Positions 7,338 through 15,085 of a stretch of DNA of 42,906 nt are shown piece by piece. The number at the start of each line of letters is the position of its first letter. Position 1 is the stretch's first letter. This stretch comes from a bacterium UBP2_UBA2255 (lineage in GTDB: Bacteria > Edwardsbacteria > AC1 > EtOH8). Position numbers and translations under genes: made by a program. Where the stretch lies: positions 71,121 through 114,026 of the forward strand of contig DDXR01000025.1 of assembly GCA_002347565.1 (NCBI GenBank). Reading direction: 5' to 3'. The notes beneath the pieces were generated by a model, which was not told the DNA's origin, did not search any database, and saw only the letters and a list, made by a program, of their open reading frames with translations.

Positions 7338-8089
7338 AGCAGCCCCTCCCACACCAGGCCCAGCACGACGTTGGCGGACGCGAAGGTCGCGCCCATGGCG
7401 ATGATGCGCGCGGTCAGGCCCGGGATCAGGAACGCCTCCAGGGCCAGCAGCAGCGCCGCGATCCCGAAGCCGGTCCATCGGCGCCGCCGCAGATCGCGGC
7501 TTTTGGGCAGGGCGCCGCGCACCGCTCCGGTGGCCGCCTCGATCACGGCCCGCTGGACCGTACCCTCCGCCCGGAACGCCGCCACGTAGACCGGCAGGTA
7601 GACGGTCCGCTCGCCCTCCGGCGCGCGGGACTGCGGCAGGTCGAACCCGCCGGCCTCGTCGGCCGAGAACGGCAGGTGCTGGCCCATCGGCAGCCGGCTG
7701 CCGCGGAACTCCGGGAACAGTCCGGGATCGCGCGGCTCGGCGGTCCAGGCCGCGCCGGCCCGGTGATCGGACGGCGGCCCGTACCGCCAGGCCATCCACT
7801 GCTTCCCCGTGATCCCGGGGTCGGACGCCGCGCCGCGGTAGTTCTCCCACAGCCAGGCCGACAGCAGCCGGAAGCAGTCGTTGTGCGACAGCTGCGGCCG
7901 CACCAGCCACTGGCGGACCTCGGCCAGGCCGGAGACCGACAGCACCGATCCGCAGTAGGGGCAGGTGCGCAGGACGCGGCCGGGCAGCAGCTCGATGTCC
8001 GCGCCGCACTGCGGGCATTGCGCCGCCCGGAGGTCCGCGGGCCGCTTTGTTCCTTGACTTTTCAGGAAATCCCTATTATGATTGAACAT
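7325..8089 (-). CDS. Zinc-ribbon membrane protein of unknown function (first of trio)
   Basis: A 254-residue protein. It has an N-terminal zinc ribbon (Cys25-x2-Cys28, Cys43-x2-Cys46), then a region with WLWENYRGAASDPGITGKQWMAWRYGPPSDHR. The shared segment RTVYLPVYVAAFRAEG follows, and two hydrophobic helices close the protein (about 205-250). ATG 8089 is the only usable start before the cysteines but has no Shine-Dalgarno. The rlmN promoter (8054-8082, opposite strand) lies inside codons 3-12, so expression of the two genes may interfere. It heads a tight three-gene unit. The function is unknown. Confidence 0.7.
   Translation of the reverse strand: MFNHNRDFLKSQGTKRPADLRAAQCPQCGADIELLPGRVLRTCPYCGSVLSVSGLAEVRQWLVRPQLSHNDCFRLLSAWLWENYRGAASDPGITGKQWMAWRYGPPSDHRAGAAWTAEPRDPGLFPEFRGSRLPMGQHLPFSADEAGGFDLPQSRAPEGERTVYLPVYVAAFRAEGTVQRAVIEAATGAVRGALPKSRDLRRRRWTGFGIAALLLALEAFLIPGLTARIIAMGATFASANVVLGLVWEGLLWRR
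8054..8082 (+). promoter_or_regulatory. Sigma70-type promoter of rlmN
   Basis: TTGACT (8054-8059), 17-bp spacer, TATGAT (8077-8082). The hexamers and spacing are identical to those before gltX. The predicted start of transcription is near 8089. The leader would then contain the whole repeat at 8109-8164. The promoter lies within the 5' end of the divergent zinc-ribbon gene. Confidence 0.75.
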
Positions 8090-8108
8090 TAGTTTTCACT
8101 GGACGCCG

Positions 8109-8164
8109 GTGTCATGCCTGCGCAGGCAGGCATCCATGGATTCCCGCTTTCGCGGGAATGACAC
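8109..8164. repeat. 56-bp REP/MITE-like element with two hairpins and 7-bp terminal inverted repeats
   Basis: The ends are GTGTCAT (8109-8115) and ATGACAC (8158-8164). Inside are a 14-bp palindrome TGCCTGCGCAGGCA (8115-8128) and a hairpin ATTCCCGC-TTTC-GCGGGAAT (8140-8159). The second hairpin resembles the widespread GTCATTCCCGC...GCGGGAATG intergenic repeats of other bacteria (family resemblance recalled from general knowledge). The first in-frame ATG of rlmN lies in the right end. Confidence 0.8.
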
Positions 8165-9273
8165 ACAGCAACAAGACGATCGGGCATGAAGTGACTATAG
8201 GAAAACCATCCCTCAAGGGCCTCGACGTCGACCAGCTGGCCTCGGCCCTGGCGCCGTTCGGCAAGCGCGCCTTCCACGCCCGGCAGATCATGGCCTGGTT
8301 CTACCGCCGCGGCGTGTCGGACTTCGCGCAGATGACCGACCTGTCAGCGCCGCTACGGGCGACGCTGGCCGCGCACTTCGCGCCCGACGAGCTGGCCGTC
8401 GCCGCAGAAAAGCGCTCCCGGGACGGCACCAGGAAACTGCTGTTCCATGCCCGCGACGGCGAGGCCATCGAAAGCGTGCTGATCCCCGGCAAGAACCGCG
8501 GCTCGCGCGACGGCGAGGCCGAGGACGACCGCCTTACCGCCTGCCTTTCCAGCCAAGCCGGGTGCAAGCTGAAGTGCGGGTTCTGCGCCACCGGGTCCCT
8601 CGGATTCTCCCGCGACCTGACGCCGGGCGAGATCGTCGACCAGCTGTTCCACCTGCAGGCCCTGGCCGGGCAGGAGCGGATCACCAACGTGGTGTTCATG
8701 GGCATGGGCGAGCCGTTCCTCAACTACGCGAACGCGCTGGCCGCGGCGCGCCTGATCAACTCGCACCTGGGGTTCAACCTGGGCGCGCGCCACATCACCT
8801 TCTCCACCGCCGGGATCGTGCCGGGGATACTGAAGCTGGCGCGGGAGCCCGAGCAGTTCAAGCTGGCGATCTCGCTCAACGCGCCCGACGACGTCCTGCG
8901 CGACCGCATCATGCCGGTGAACCGTAAGTATCCCCTGAAAGAGCTGCTTGCCGCGGCCCGTCGCTATGCCGACGAGCGGGGCAAGCTGGTGTTCTTCGAG
9001 TACGTGCTGCTGGGCGGGGTCAACGACTCCCAGGAGCACGCCAGGCAACTGGCGTCGCTGCTGGCTGGATTCCCCGGCAAGATCAACCTGATCGTCTACA
9101 ACCAGTACGGGCCGGGGGACGAGTTCCGGGCGCCGGCGCCAAGGGACGTGGAACGGTTCTTCCGCACCGTGTCCGGGCTGTTCCCCCGCGTCACCATGCG
9201 CCACAGCAAGGGCCAGGACATCCAGGCGGCGTGTGGTCAGTTAAAAGCACTTCATCAAACACCATCCCGATAG
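8158..9273 (+). CDS. rlmN: Dual-specificity 23S rRNA (A2503) / tRNA (A37) C2-methyltransferase
   Basis: A radical-SAM enzyme that methylates C2 of A2503 in 23S rRNA and A37 in some tRNAs. In the 371-residue reading the cluster motif is Cys136-x3-Cys140-x2-Cys143 (CKLKCGFC). The methyl-carrying catalytic cysteine is in AACGQL near the C-terminus (Cys359) and its partner is Cys129 (TACLSS). FMGMGEPFLNY is the family signature. The start is uncertain. ATG 8158 lies inside a mobile repeat and lacks a ribosome site. GTG 8191, 11 codons on, would give 360 residues and begins just before KPSLKGLDVDQL, where the family homology starts. It is monocistronic, with its own promoter. Confidence 0.95.
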   Translation: MTHSNKTIGHEVTIGKPSLKGLDVDQLASALAPFGKRAFHARQIMAWFYRRGVSDFAQMTDLSAPLRATLAAHFAPDELAVAAEKRSRDGTRKLLFHARDGEAIESVLIPGKNRGSRDGEAEDDRLTACLSSQAGCKLKCGFCATGSLGFSRDLTPGEIVDQLFHLQALAGQERITNVVFMGMGEPFLNYANALAAARLINSHLGFNLGARHITFSTAGIVPGILKLAREPEQFKLAISLNAPDDVLRDRIMPVNRKYPLKELLAAARRYADERGKLVFFEYVLLGGVNDSQEHARQLASLLAGFPGKINLIVYNQYGPGDEFRAPAPRDVERFFRTVSGLFPRVTMRHSKGQDIQAACGQLKALHQTPSR

Positions 9274-9353
9274 TGGTAACGTATCGGGGCGGCCAGCTGA
9301 AAGCGACCCACGCGGCGGATAAATAATAAACCTATTATTGAGAGAAGTCAATA

Positions 9354-9383
9354 GAAAAGCCCGGGCCTTGAAGGCCCGGGCTG
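9354..9383 (-). terminator. Intrinsic terminator of the dcw operon
   Basis: A 10-bp perfect GC stem (AGCCCGGGCC / GGCCCGGGCT, loop of 5) at 9359-9383 is followed on the minus strand by TTTTC. It sits 64 bases after the ftsZ stop and ends the dcw cluster. Confidence 0.8.
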
Positions 9384-9387
9384 CGAG

Positions 9388-9448
9388 ACCCCTCCCATCT
9401 CCCTCCCCGAACGCGTTCGGGGAGGGGCGGCGGTGGGGTCGGGTTTTT
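9388..9448 (+). terminator. Possible rlmN terminator formed by a GC-rich inverted repeat
   Basis: The outer arms GACCCC / GGGGTC enclose an inner imperfect palindrome around CGAACGCGTTCG, followed on the plus strand by GGG and T5. The T tract overlaps the last codons of ftsZ. The inner part resembles common CCCTC...GAGGG intergenic repeats, so this could be a repeat co-opted as a terminator. Confidence 0.5.
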
Positions 9449-10730
9449 AATCCATCAACCTTCTCATATACGTCGGGATCTCCAGGTCGTCCTCCTTGTA
9501 GGCGTTGACCTTGCCCTTGGTGACGATGGTCTGGAAATTGTTCTTCTGGTCCTTGCGCTGGAACGCGGGCTGGGCCAGGTTCTCCTTGCGCAGCATCTGC
9601 GGGAACTCGATCCGGTTGCCGTCGGGCAGGTCCTCGCGCAGCCGGGCGCCGCCCTCGCCCAAGCCGGTGGCGATCACCGTGATGGTCACCGCGCCCTCGG
9701 CCCTGGGGTCGACCACCGTGCCGAAGATCATGTGGGCGTCGTCCCCCGCCGCATTGCGGATCACCCGGGCCGCCTCGTCGATCTCGAACATGGTCAGGTC
9801 CTCGCCGGCCGAGATGTTCATCAGGATGGCCTTGGCGCCCTTGATGGACACGCCCTCCAGCAGCGGACTGGCGATGGCCTCCTCGGCCGCGCTGATCGCC
9901 CGGTTCTCCCCGCTGGCGATGCCCACGCCCATGATGGCGTCGCCCCGCTCCGACATCACCGCCTTGACGTCGGCGAAGTCGACGTTGACCAGCCCCGGGG
10001 TGGTGATCAGGTCGGAGATGCCGCGCACCGCCTTGAACAGGATGTCGTCGATGATGCGGAAGGCCTCCTTCTGGCTGGCCTGCTTGCCCACCACCGACAG
10101 GATCCGCTGGTTGGGGATCACGATCAGCGTGTCCACCCGCTCCTTCAGCTCGGCGATCCCCTCCTCGGCGTAGGCCATCCGCCGCCGGCCCTCCCACTCG
10201 AACGGCTTGGTGACCACGCCCACGGTCAGGATGCCCATGTCGCGGGCCAGCTCCGCCAGCTGGGGCGCCGCGCCGGTGCCGGTGCCGCCGCCCATCCCGG
10301 CGGTGATGAACAGCATCTTGGCGCCGCCCAGCTGCTCGGCCACCTTCTCCCGGTCCTCCTCGAACGAGCGCCGGCCGATCTCCGGGTTGCCGCCCGAGCC
10401 CAGGCCCTCGGTGATCTTGGTGCCGATCTGGACCTTCTCCTGGGCCTGCGACTGCTGCAGCACCTGCAGGTCGGTGTTGACCGCGATGAAGGTGACGTCC
10501 CTGAGCCCGGCCTCGGCCATCCGGTTGACCGCGTTGCCGCCGGCGCCGCCCACGCCGGCCACCTTGATGATGCAGTTGGGCGCGTAGACGTCCTCGTCGA
10601 ACTCCAGCATGGTGGGGGCTCCTTTCGTTGCGGTGGTGGTGCGGATCATCGGTTGCGCGATCGGTTCCAGGGACGGCTCGGTGATGGCCTCGATCAGCTG
10701 CTGCTCCAGAAGCTTCGTTTGCTCAGCCAT
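9447..10730 (-). CDS. ftsZ: Cell division protein FtsZ
   Basis: A tubulin-like GTPase that forms the Z ring. The GTP-binding signature GGGTGTGAAP is present, the N-terminal core begins IIKVAGVGGAGGNAVNRM, and the C-terminal peptide DLEIPTYMRR, which binds FtsA, is intact. Two starts are possible. ATG 10730 gives 427 residues with a 40-residue extension (MAEQTKLLEQQLIEAITEP...) and has GGAG upstream. ATG 10610 (MLEFDEDVYAPN, 387 residues) has a better AAAGGAG 8 bases upstream and matches the usual FtsZ start. The extension keeps coding-like third positions, so both forms may be made. It is the last gene of the dcw cluster, with a terminator after it. Confidence 0.96.
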   Translation of the reverse strand: MAEQTKLLEQQLIEAITEPSLEPIAQPMIRTTTATKGAPTMLEFDEDVYAPNCIIKVAGVGGAGGNAVNRMAEAGLRDVTFIAVNTDLQVLQQSQAQEKVQIGTKITEGLGSGGNPEIGRRSFEEDREKVAEQLGGAKMLFITAGMGGGTGTGAAPQLAELARDMGILTVGVVTKPFEWEGRRRMAYAEEGIAELKERVDTLIVIPNQRILSVVGKQASQKEAFRIIDDILFKAVRGISDLITTPGLVNVDFADVKAVMSERGDAIMGVGIASGENRAISAAEEAIASPLLEGVSIKGAKAILMNISAGEDLTMFEIDEAARVIRNAAGDDAHMIFGTVVDPRAEGAVTITVIATGLGEGGARLREDLPDGNRIEFPQMLRKENLAQPAFQRKDQKNNFQTIVTKGKVNAYKEDDLEIPTYMRRLMD

Positions 10731-10794
10731 GGTCGTTTCTCCGTTCGTTGTATCGGTGTGCGCCGTTCATTGTAGACTGTTCGCCGTCCGTCGC

Positions 10795-12030
10795 CTAGCC
10801 TCCGAAGATCTCGCCGAACCAGCCCTTCATCTTGGCCAGGATCGAGTCGAACAGGTGCGACTCGTCGATGGCCCCCTCGGGCTTGCGAAACCGCGACTCG
10901 TAGCCGTACATCACCAGCCCCACGGCGGTGGCGTACATCGGGTCCCGGACCATGTCGGTGACGCCGCCGAAGCCCTTGGGTTCGCCCACCCGCACCGGAT
11001 GGTTGAACACCTGCTCGGCCAGGGCCGTGACGCCGGGCATCTTGGCCGCGCCGCCGGTCAGCACCACCCCCGCCCCCAGCATCTCGGCCTCGTCGGTGCG
11101 CTTGATCTCGCGCAGGGCCAGCCCCAGGATCTCCTCCATCCGGGGCTCGATGATCTGTGCCAGCACCTGGCGCGACACCTCGCGCTCGCCCCGCCCGCCC
11201 ACGCCGGACACCGCGATGACCTCGTCCTCCCGCACCTGAGACAGGGCGGCGCTGCCGAACTTCTTCTTGATCTCCTCTGCGACCTCGGTCGGGGTGTGCA
11301 GGCCGATGGCGATGTCGTTGGTCAGGTTGTAGCCGCCCAGGCCGATCACCGCGGTGTGCCGGATCGATCCGTCGTAGAACAGGGCGATGTCGGTGGTCCC
11401 CCCGCCGATGTCCAGCAGGGCCACGCCGATGGCCTTCTCGTCCGGGGTCAGCACCGCGTAGCTGGAGGCCAGCGGCTGCAGCACCAGGTCGTGCACCTTG
11501 AGCCCGGCCCGCTTGATGCTCTTGTAGATGTTCTCGGCCGAGTTGACGGCGCCGGTGACGATGTGGACCTCGGCCTCCAGTCGCACGCCCGACATCCCGA
11601 TCGGGTCGCGGATGCCCTCCTGATCGTCGACGATGAAGCCCTGCGGGATGACGTGCAGGATCTCCCGGTCCATGGGGATGGCCACCGCCCGGGCGGCGTC
11701 GATCACCCGGTCGACGTCGGCCTGGGAGATCTCGTTGCCGCCGCGCGACACCGCGATCACCCCCCGCGAGTTGATGGAGCGGATGTGGTCGCCGGCGATG
11801 CCGGCGTAGACGGCATCGATCTTGACCCCGGCCATCAGCTCGGCCTCGGACACCGCCTTGTCGATCGCCCGGGCCGTCTTCTCGAGGTTTACCACCACGC
11901 CCCGCCGCAGGCCCTCGTTGGAGGGGCAAGTGCCCACCCCCACGATCCGGAGCTCGTCCCGGTCCACTTCGGCGATCACGCAGGCGATCTTGGTGGTGCC
12001 CAGATCCAGCCCAACGATGGTGTTTGCCAT
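10795..12030 (-). CDS. ftsA: Cell division protein FtsA
   Basis: An actin-like ATPase that tethers FtsZ to the inner membrane. Its 411 residues start ANTIVGLDLGTTKIACVIAEV (phosphate-1 loop). It has the SHS2/1C insertion, LDIGGGTTDIALF (phosphate-2) and VLTGGAAKMPGV (adenosine loop). It ends in the amphipathic membrane-targeting helix SILAKMKGWFGEIFGG. GAGGAGG lies 8 bases before ATG 12030. It is followed by ftsZ after a 64-base gap, the order found in most dcw clusters. Confidence 0.97.
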   Translation of the reverse strand: MANTIVGLDLGTTKIACVIAEVDRDELRIVGVGTCPSNEGLRRGVVVNLEKTARAIDKAVSEAELMAGVKIDAVYAGIAGDHIRSINSRGVIAVSRGGNEISQADVDRVIDAARAVAIPMDREILHVIPQGFIVDDQEGIRDPIGMSGVRLEAEVHIVTGAVNSAENIYKSIKRAGLKVHDLVLQPLASSYAVLTPDEKAIGVALLDIGGGTTDIALFYDGSIRHTAVIGLGGYNLTNDIAIGLHTPTEVAEEIKKKFGSAALSQVREDEVIAVSGVGGRGEREVSRQVLAQIIEPRMEEILGLALREIKRTDEAEMLGAGVVLTGGAAKMPGVTALAEQVFNHPVRVGEPKGFGGVTDMVRDPMYATAVGLVMYGYESRFRKPEGAIDESHLFDSILAKMKGWFGEIFGG

Positions 12031-12063
12031 TTCGGTGGCCTCCTCGCTGTTCGTCTGTCCGGA

Positions 12064-12819
12064 TTAGTTGGCGGCCGCGGGTTGTTCCCGCAGCACCACG
12101 ATGCCCTGGTCGCGGATGCGGAGGTCGATCTCCGCAGCGTCCGCGCCGTTCTGTTCCAGATCGCGCCTGATGCCCGCGAGTTTGCCCCAGGCGCCGGCGA
12201 AACCGCCGTTGCCCAGGTGGACGATCGCGCCGCCGGCCAGCAGCCGGATGTCGCCCGGATCGGTGGGGTCGAACAGCCAGTCCGGCTGCGCCGCCGGGCA
12301 GGTCAGCACCGCGGTCAGCGCCCGCCGCCGGCCTTCCGCCGACGTGCCGGCGATCCGCAGCCGCGGCAGATCGGCCCGCGCGCTGTCGCGAAAAATGACA
12401 CCCTCGGGACTGACCACCATCGCCGGGTCCGACTCGGCCCTGGCCGCGGCCGTGCGCTCCCGGACATCAACGGCCAGCGTCCACCACGGCCGCACGGTGA
12501 CGCTGACGGACTTGATCGCCGGATGGCGCTGCGCCAGCCCTGCCGCCAGCCGCTGGCGGTCGACCGTCCAGAACGGACGGCCCAGGAAGCGCTGTGCCGC
12601 CCGTTCCACGTCGGCAGCCGGCACCAGGCGGCAGCCGGTGACGACGGTCCGACGCAGGCCGAACCATCCCCGGCCGGCCGCGAACCGCGCTCCCGCGGTT
12701 CCCAGCGCCACGGCCCCGGCCAGCATCACGATCGCCAGGATGGCGGCGGCGGCCGACCGCCTGCGCCTCCGTGACCGGATGCGGCCGGCTTCGTTGCGAT
12801 CGAAGTACGGGCGGATCAT
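12064..12819 (-). CDS. ftsQ: Cell division protein FtsQ (POTRA domain)
   Basis: A bitopic divisome protein of 251 residues. ATG 12819 overlaps the murB stop (ATGA). The N-terminus is a strongly basic cytoplasmic tail (RIRSRRRRRS), then one transmembrane helix (AAAILAIVMLAGAVALGTAG). The POTRA domain follows (LRRTVVTGCRLVPAADVERAAQRFLGRPFWTVDRQRLAAGL ..., given here in part), then the FtsQ beta domain with VRERTAAARA. It scaffolds FtsL/FtsB and regulates septal synthesis. Assignment rests on the topology and on its place between murB and ftsA. Confidence 0.9.
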   Translation of the reverse strand: MIRPYFDRNEAGRIRSRRRRRSAAAAILAIVMLAGAVALGTAGARFAAGRGWFGLRRTVVTGCRLVPAADVERAAQRFLGRPFWTVDRQRLAAGLAQRHPAIKSVSVTVRPWWTLAVDVRERTAAARAESDPAMVVSPEGVIFRDSARADLPRLRIAGTSAEGRRRALTAVLTCPAAQPDWLFDPTDPGDIRLLAGGAIVHLGNGGFAGAWGKLAGIRRDLEQNGADAAEIDLRIRDQGIVVLREQPAAAN

Positions 12820-13718
12820 CTTTCCCCGACCAGCTTGATTTCGGGCACCAGCCGCACGCCCAGTTCGCGGTCGACCGCCGCCCGCACCCGACGCGCCAGG
12901 GCCAGGACGTCGGCAGCGGTGGCGCCGCCCCGATTGACGATGAAGTTGGCATGCTTGGCCGAAACCTGGGCGCCGCCGACACACTTGCCCCGCATCCCGG
13001 CCAGCCCGATCAGCCGCCGGGCCGAATCATTGGCCGGATTCTTGAACACGCAGCCGGCCGACGGCACGGTCAGCGGCTGGTTCCGGGCCCTCTTGGCCAG
13101 CCAGCCAGCCATGGCGCTCCTGATCGTCTGCCGGCGGCCCGGCCGCAGCCGCAGCCGGCAGCCGGTGATCACGAACCCGTCCGGGTAGCGCGCTTGGCGG
13201 TAGCCGAAGCGGATCAGCCTGGCGGGGATGACGCGGCGGCGGCCGCCGGGGAGTAAACCCCAAACCTCGGCCACCACGTCGGACATCTGACCGCCATAGG
13301 CGCCGGCGTTCATCACCAAAGCGCCGCCCACCGATCCCGGTATGCCCACGGCCCACTCCATCCCGGCCAGGCCCTGCTCCAGACAGAAGGCCACCAACCG
13401 GGGCAAGCTGGAACCCGCCCCCACCGTGACCTCGCTGCCCGAGCGCTCGGCACGCCGGAACTCCTGCGTCAATTTGATCACGACGCCCCGGTAACCCCGG
13501 TCGCCAACCAGCAGGTTGGTGCCGTTGCCCAGCACCAGGTACGGCAGGCCGGCCGCTCGAGCCAGCCGCAGGACGGCCGACAGCTCCGTTTCCGTTCCGG
13601 GGAAGGCCATCAGTTCGGCCGGGCCGCCGATTCGGAACGAGGTGTGGCGCGACAGCGGCTCGTCGATCCGGTGCCGGCAGCCGAGTCCCGCGGCGACGGT
13701 GCGGGCGGATGGGCTCAT
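12816..13718 (-). CDS. murB: UDP-N-acetylenolpyruvoylglucosamine reductase
   Basis: An FAD- and NADPH-dependent reductase making UDP-MurNAc, cytoplasmic, 300 residues. The FAD-binding segment has HTSFRIGGPAELM and LGNGTNLLVGDRGYRGVVI. GIPGSVGGALVMNAGAYGG is a family signature. GSAGCVFKNP supplies the active-site serine/cysteine region, and the C-terminus has AKHANFIVNRGGATAADVLAL. The lack of the large insertion of type I enzymes suggests a type II MurB. The start ATG overlaps the murC stop and the stop overlaps the ftsQ start, both ATGA. Confidence 0.97.
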   Translation of the reverse strand: MSPSARTVAAGLGCRHRIDEPLSRHTSFRIGGPAELMAFPGTETELSAVLRLARAAGLPYLVLGNGTNLLVGDRGYRGVVIKLTQEFRRAERSGSEVTVGAGSSLPRLVAFCLEQGLAGMEWAVGIPGSVGGALVMNAGAYGGQMSDVVAEVWGLLPGGRRRVIPARLIRFGYRQARYPDGFVITGCRLRLRPGRRQTIRSAMAGWLAKRARNQPLTVPSAGCVFKNPANDSARRLIGLAGMRGKCVGGAQVSAKHANFIVNRGGATAADVLALARRVRAAVDRELGVRLVPEIKLVGER

Positions 13719-15085
13719 CGCTTGAGGTACTCCTCGCCGTATTTATGGACGTCGCCGGCGCCGAGGGTGATCACGATGTCGCCCGGCCCGGCGATCCGCT
13801 CCAGCTCCTGGGCCAGCTGCTCCTTGTGCGGGATGTACACCACCCGGCGGTGCCCCTGCTCCCGCGCCGCCCGCGCCACCAGCTCGCCGCTGACGCCGGG
13901 GATCGGCTGCTCCCGGGCCGGGTAGACATCGGTCACCACCAGCACATCCGCCTGGTGGAACGAGGCGCCGAACTCGCGGGAAAAATCTCGCGTCCGCGTG
14001 TACAGGTGCGGCTGGAACACCGCCACCACCCGCCGGCCGAAGGCGTCCTTGGCCGCCTTCAGCGTGGCCTCGATCTCGGTGGGATGGTGCCCGTAGTCGT
14101 CCACCACCAGCACGCCGTTCCTCTCCCCCTTGATCTCAAACCGACGGTAGACGCCGGCGAACTGGCCCAGGGCCTCAGCGACGCTGCTGAACGGCACCTC
14201 CATTTCCAGGCCGACGGCCACCGCGGCCAGCGCATTCTTCACGTTATGCACGCCAGGGACCATCAATCTGACCTCGCCCAGCAGCCCGGCGCCATTGTGA
14301 ACCGCGAAACGCGTTTCCATGCCGTGAAACCGCAGGTCGCGGGCCTGCAACTGGGCTTGAGGGGACAGGCCATAGGTAATGCAGCGCTTCTCCAGCCGCG
14401 GCAGGATGGCCTGGACACCGCGCTCGTCGAGGCAGGCGATCACCGCACCGTAGAAGGGCACCTTGTTGGCGAATTCCACGAAGGCGTTCTTGATCTCGTC
14501 CAGGTCCCGGTAACAGTCGAGGTGCTCCGCCTCGATGGTGGTGATCACCGCGACCACCGGCGCCAGCCGCAGGAAAGAGCGGTCGAACTCGTCGGCCTCG
14601 GCCACCAGGTAGCGGCCGGCCCCCAGCTTGGCGTTGCTGCCCAGGTAACGGACCTTGCCGCCGATCACCAGGGTCGGGTCCAGGCCTGCCGCCGTCAGCA
14701 CCTGTCCGACCATCGATGTGGTGGTGGTCTTGCCGTGGGTGCCGGCAATGGCGATGCCGTGCTTCATCCTCATCAGCTCCGCCAGCATCTCGGCTCGCCG
14801 AATCACCGGCACCGAACGGTCCCGCGCCGCCCACACCTCGGGATTGGCGTCCTGGACCGCCGACGAGGTCACCACCACGTCAGCGCCGCGGATGTTCTCG
14901 GGCCGGTGTCCCTCGGAGACCCTGGCACCCAGCTGCTGCAGGCGCTCGGTCGCTTCCGACAGCTTCAGGTCCGAGCCGGTCACCCGGTATCCCATGTTGA
15001 TCAGCACCTCGGCGATTCCGCTCATGCCGATGCCGCCGATACCGACGAAATGAATCGTGCGGATTTTACCGAACGCTGGGCTCAT
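13715..15085 (-). CDS. murC: UDP-N-acetylmuramate--L-alanine ligase
   Basis: An ATP-dependent cytoplasmic ligase that adds L-Ala to UDP-MurNAc, 456 residues. The N-terminal Rossmann domain is IHFVGIGGIGMSGIAEVL. The P-loop is GTHGKTTTT (Lys119). The central domain has VAEADEFDRSFL and the C-terminal ligase domain has DDYGHHPTEIEATL. It overlaps murG upstream and murB downstream by 4 bases each, so translational coupling is likely. Confidence 0.97.
   Translation of the reverse strand: MSPAFGKIRTIHFVGIGGIGMSGIAEVLINMGYRVTGSDLKLSEATERLQQLGARVSEGHRPENIRGADVVVTSSAVQDANPEVWAARDRSVPVIRRAEMLAELMRMKHGIAIAGTHGKTTTTSMVGQVLTAAGLDPTLVIGGKVRYLGSNAKLGAGRYLVAEADEFDRSFLRLAPVVAVITTIEAEHLDCYRDLDEIKNAFVEFANKVPFYGAVIACLDERGVQAILPRLEKRCITYGLSPQAQLQARDLRFHGMETRFAVHNGAGLLGEVRLMVPGVHNVKNALAAVAVGLEMEVPFSSVAEALGQFAGVYRRFEIKGERNGVLVVDDYGHHPTEIEATLKAAKDAFGRRVVAVFQPHLYTRTRDFSREFGASFHQADVLVVTDVYPAREQPIPGVSGELVARAAREQGHRRVVYIPHKEQLAQELERIAGPGDIVITLGAGDVHKYGEEYLKR

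Noticed and set aside
9323..9340. AATAATA-AACC-TATTATT inverted repeat after rlmN
   Set aside because: It is a weak AT-only stem with no T tract; stronger hairpins follow it, so I do not call it a terminator.
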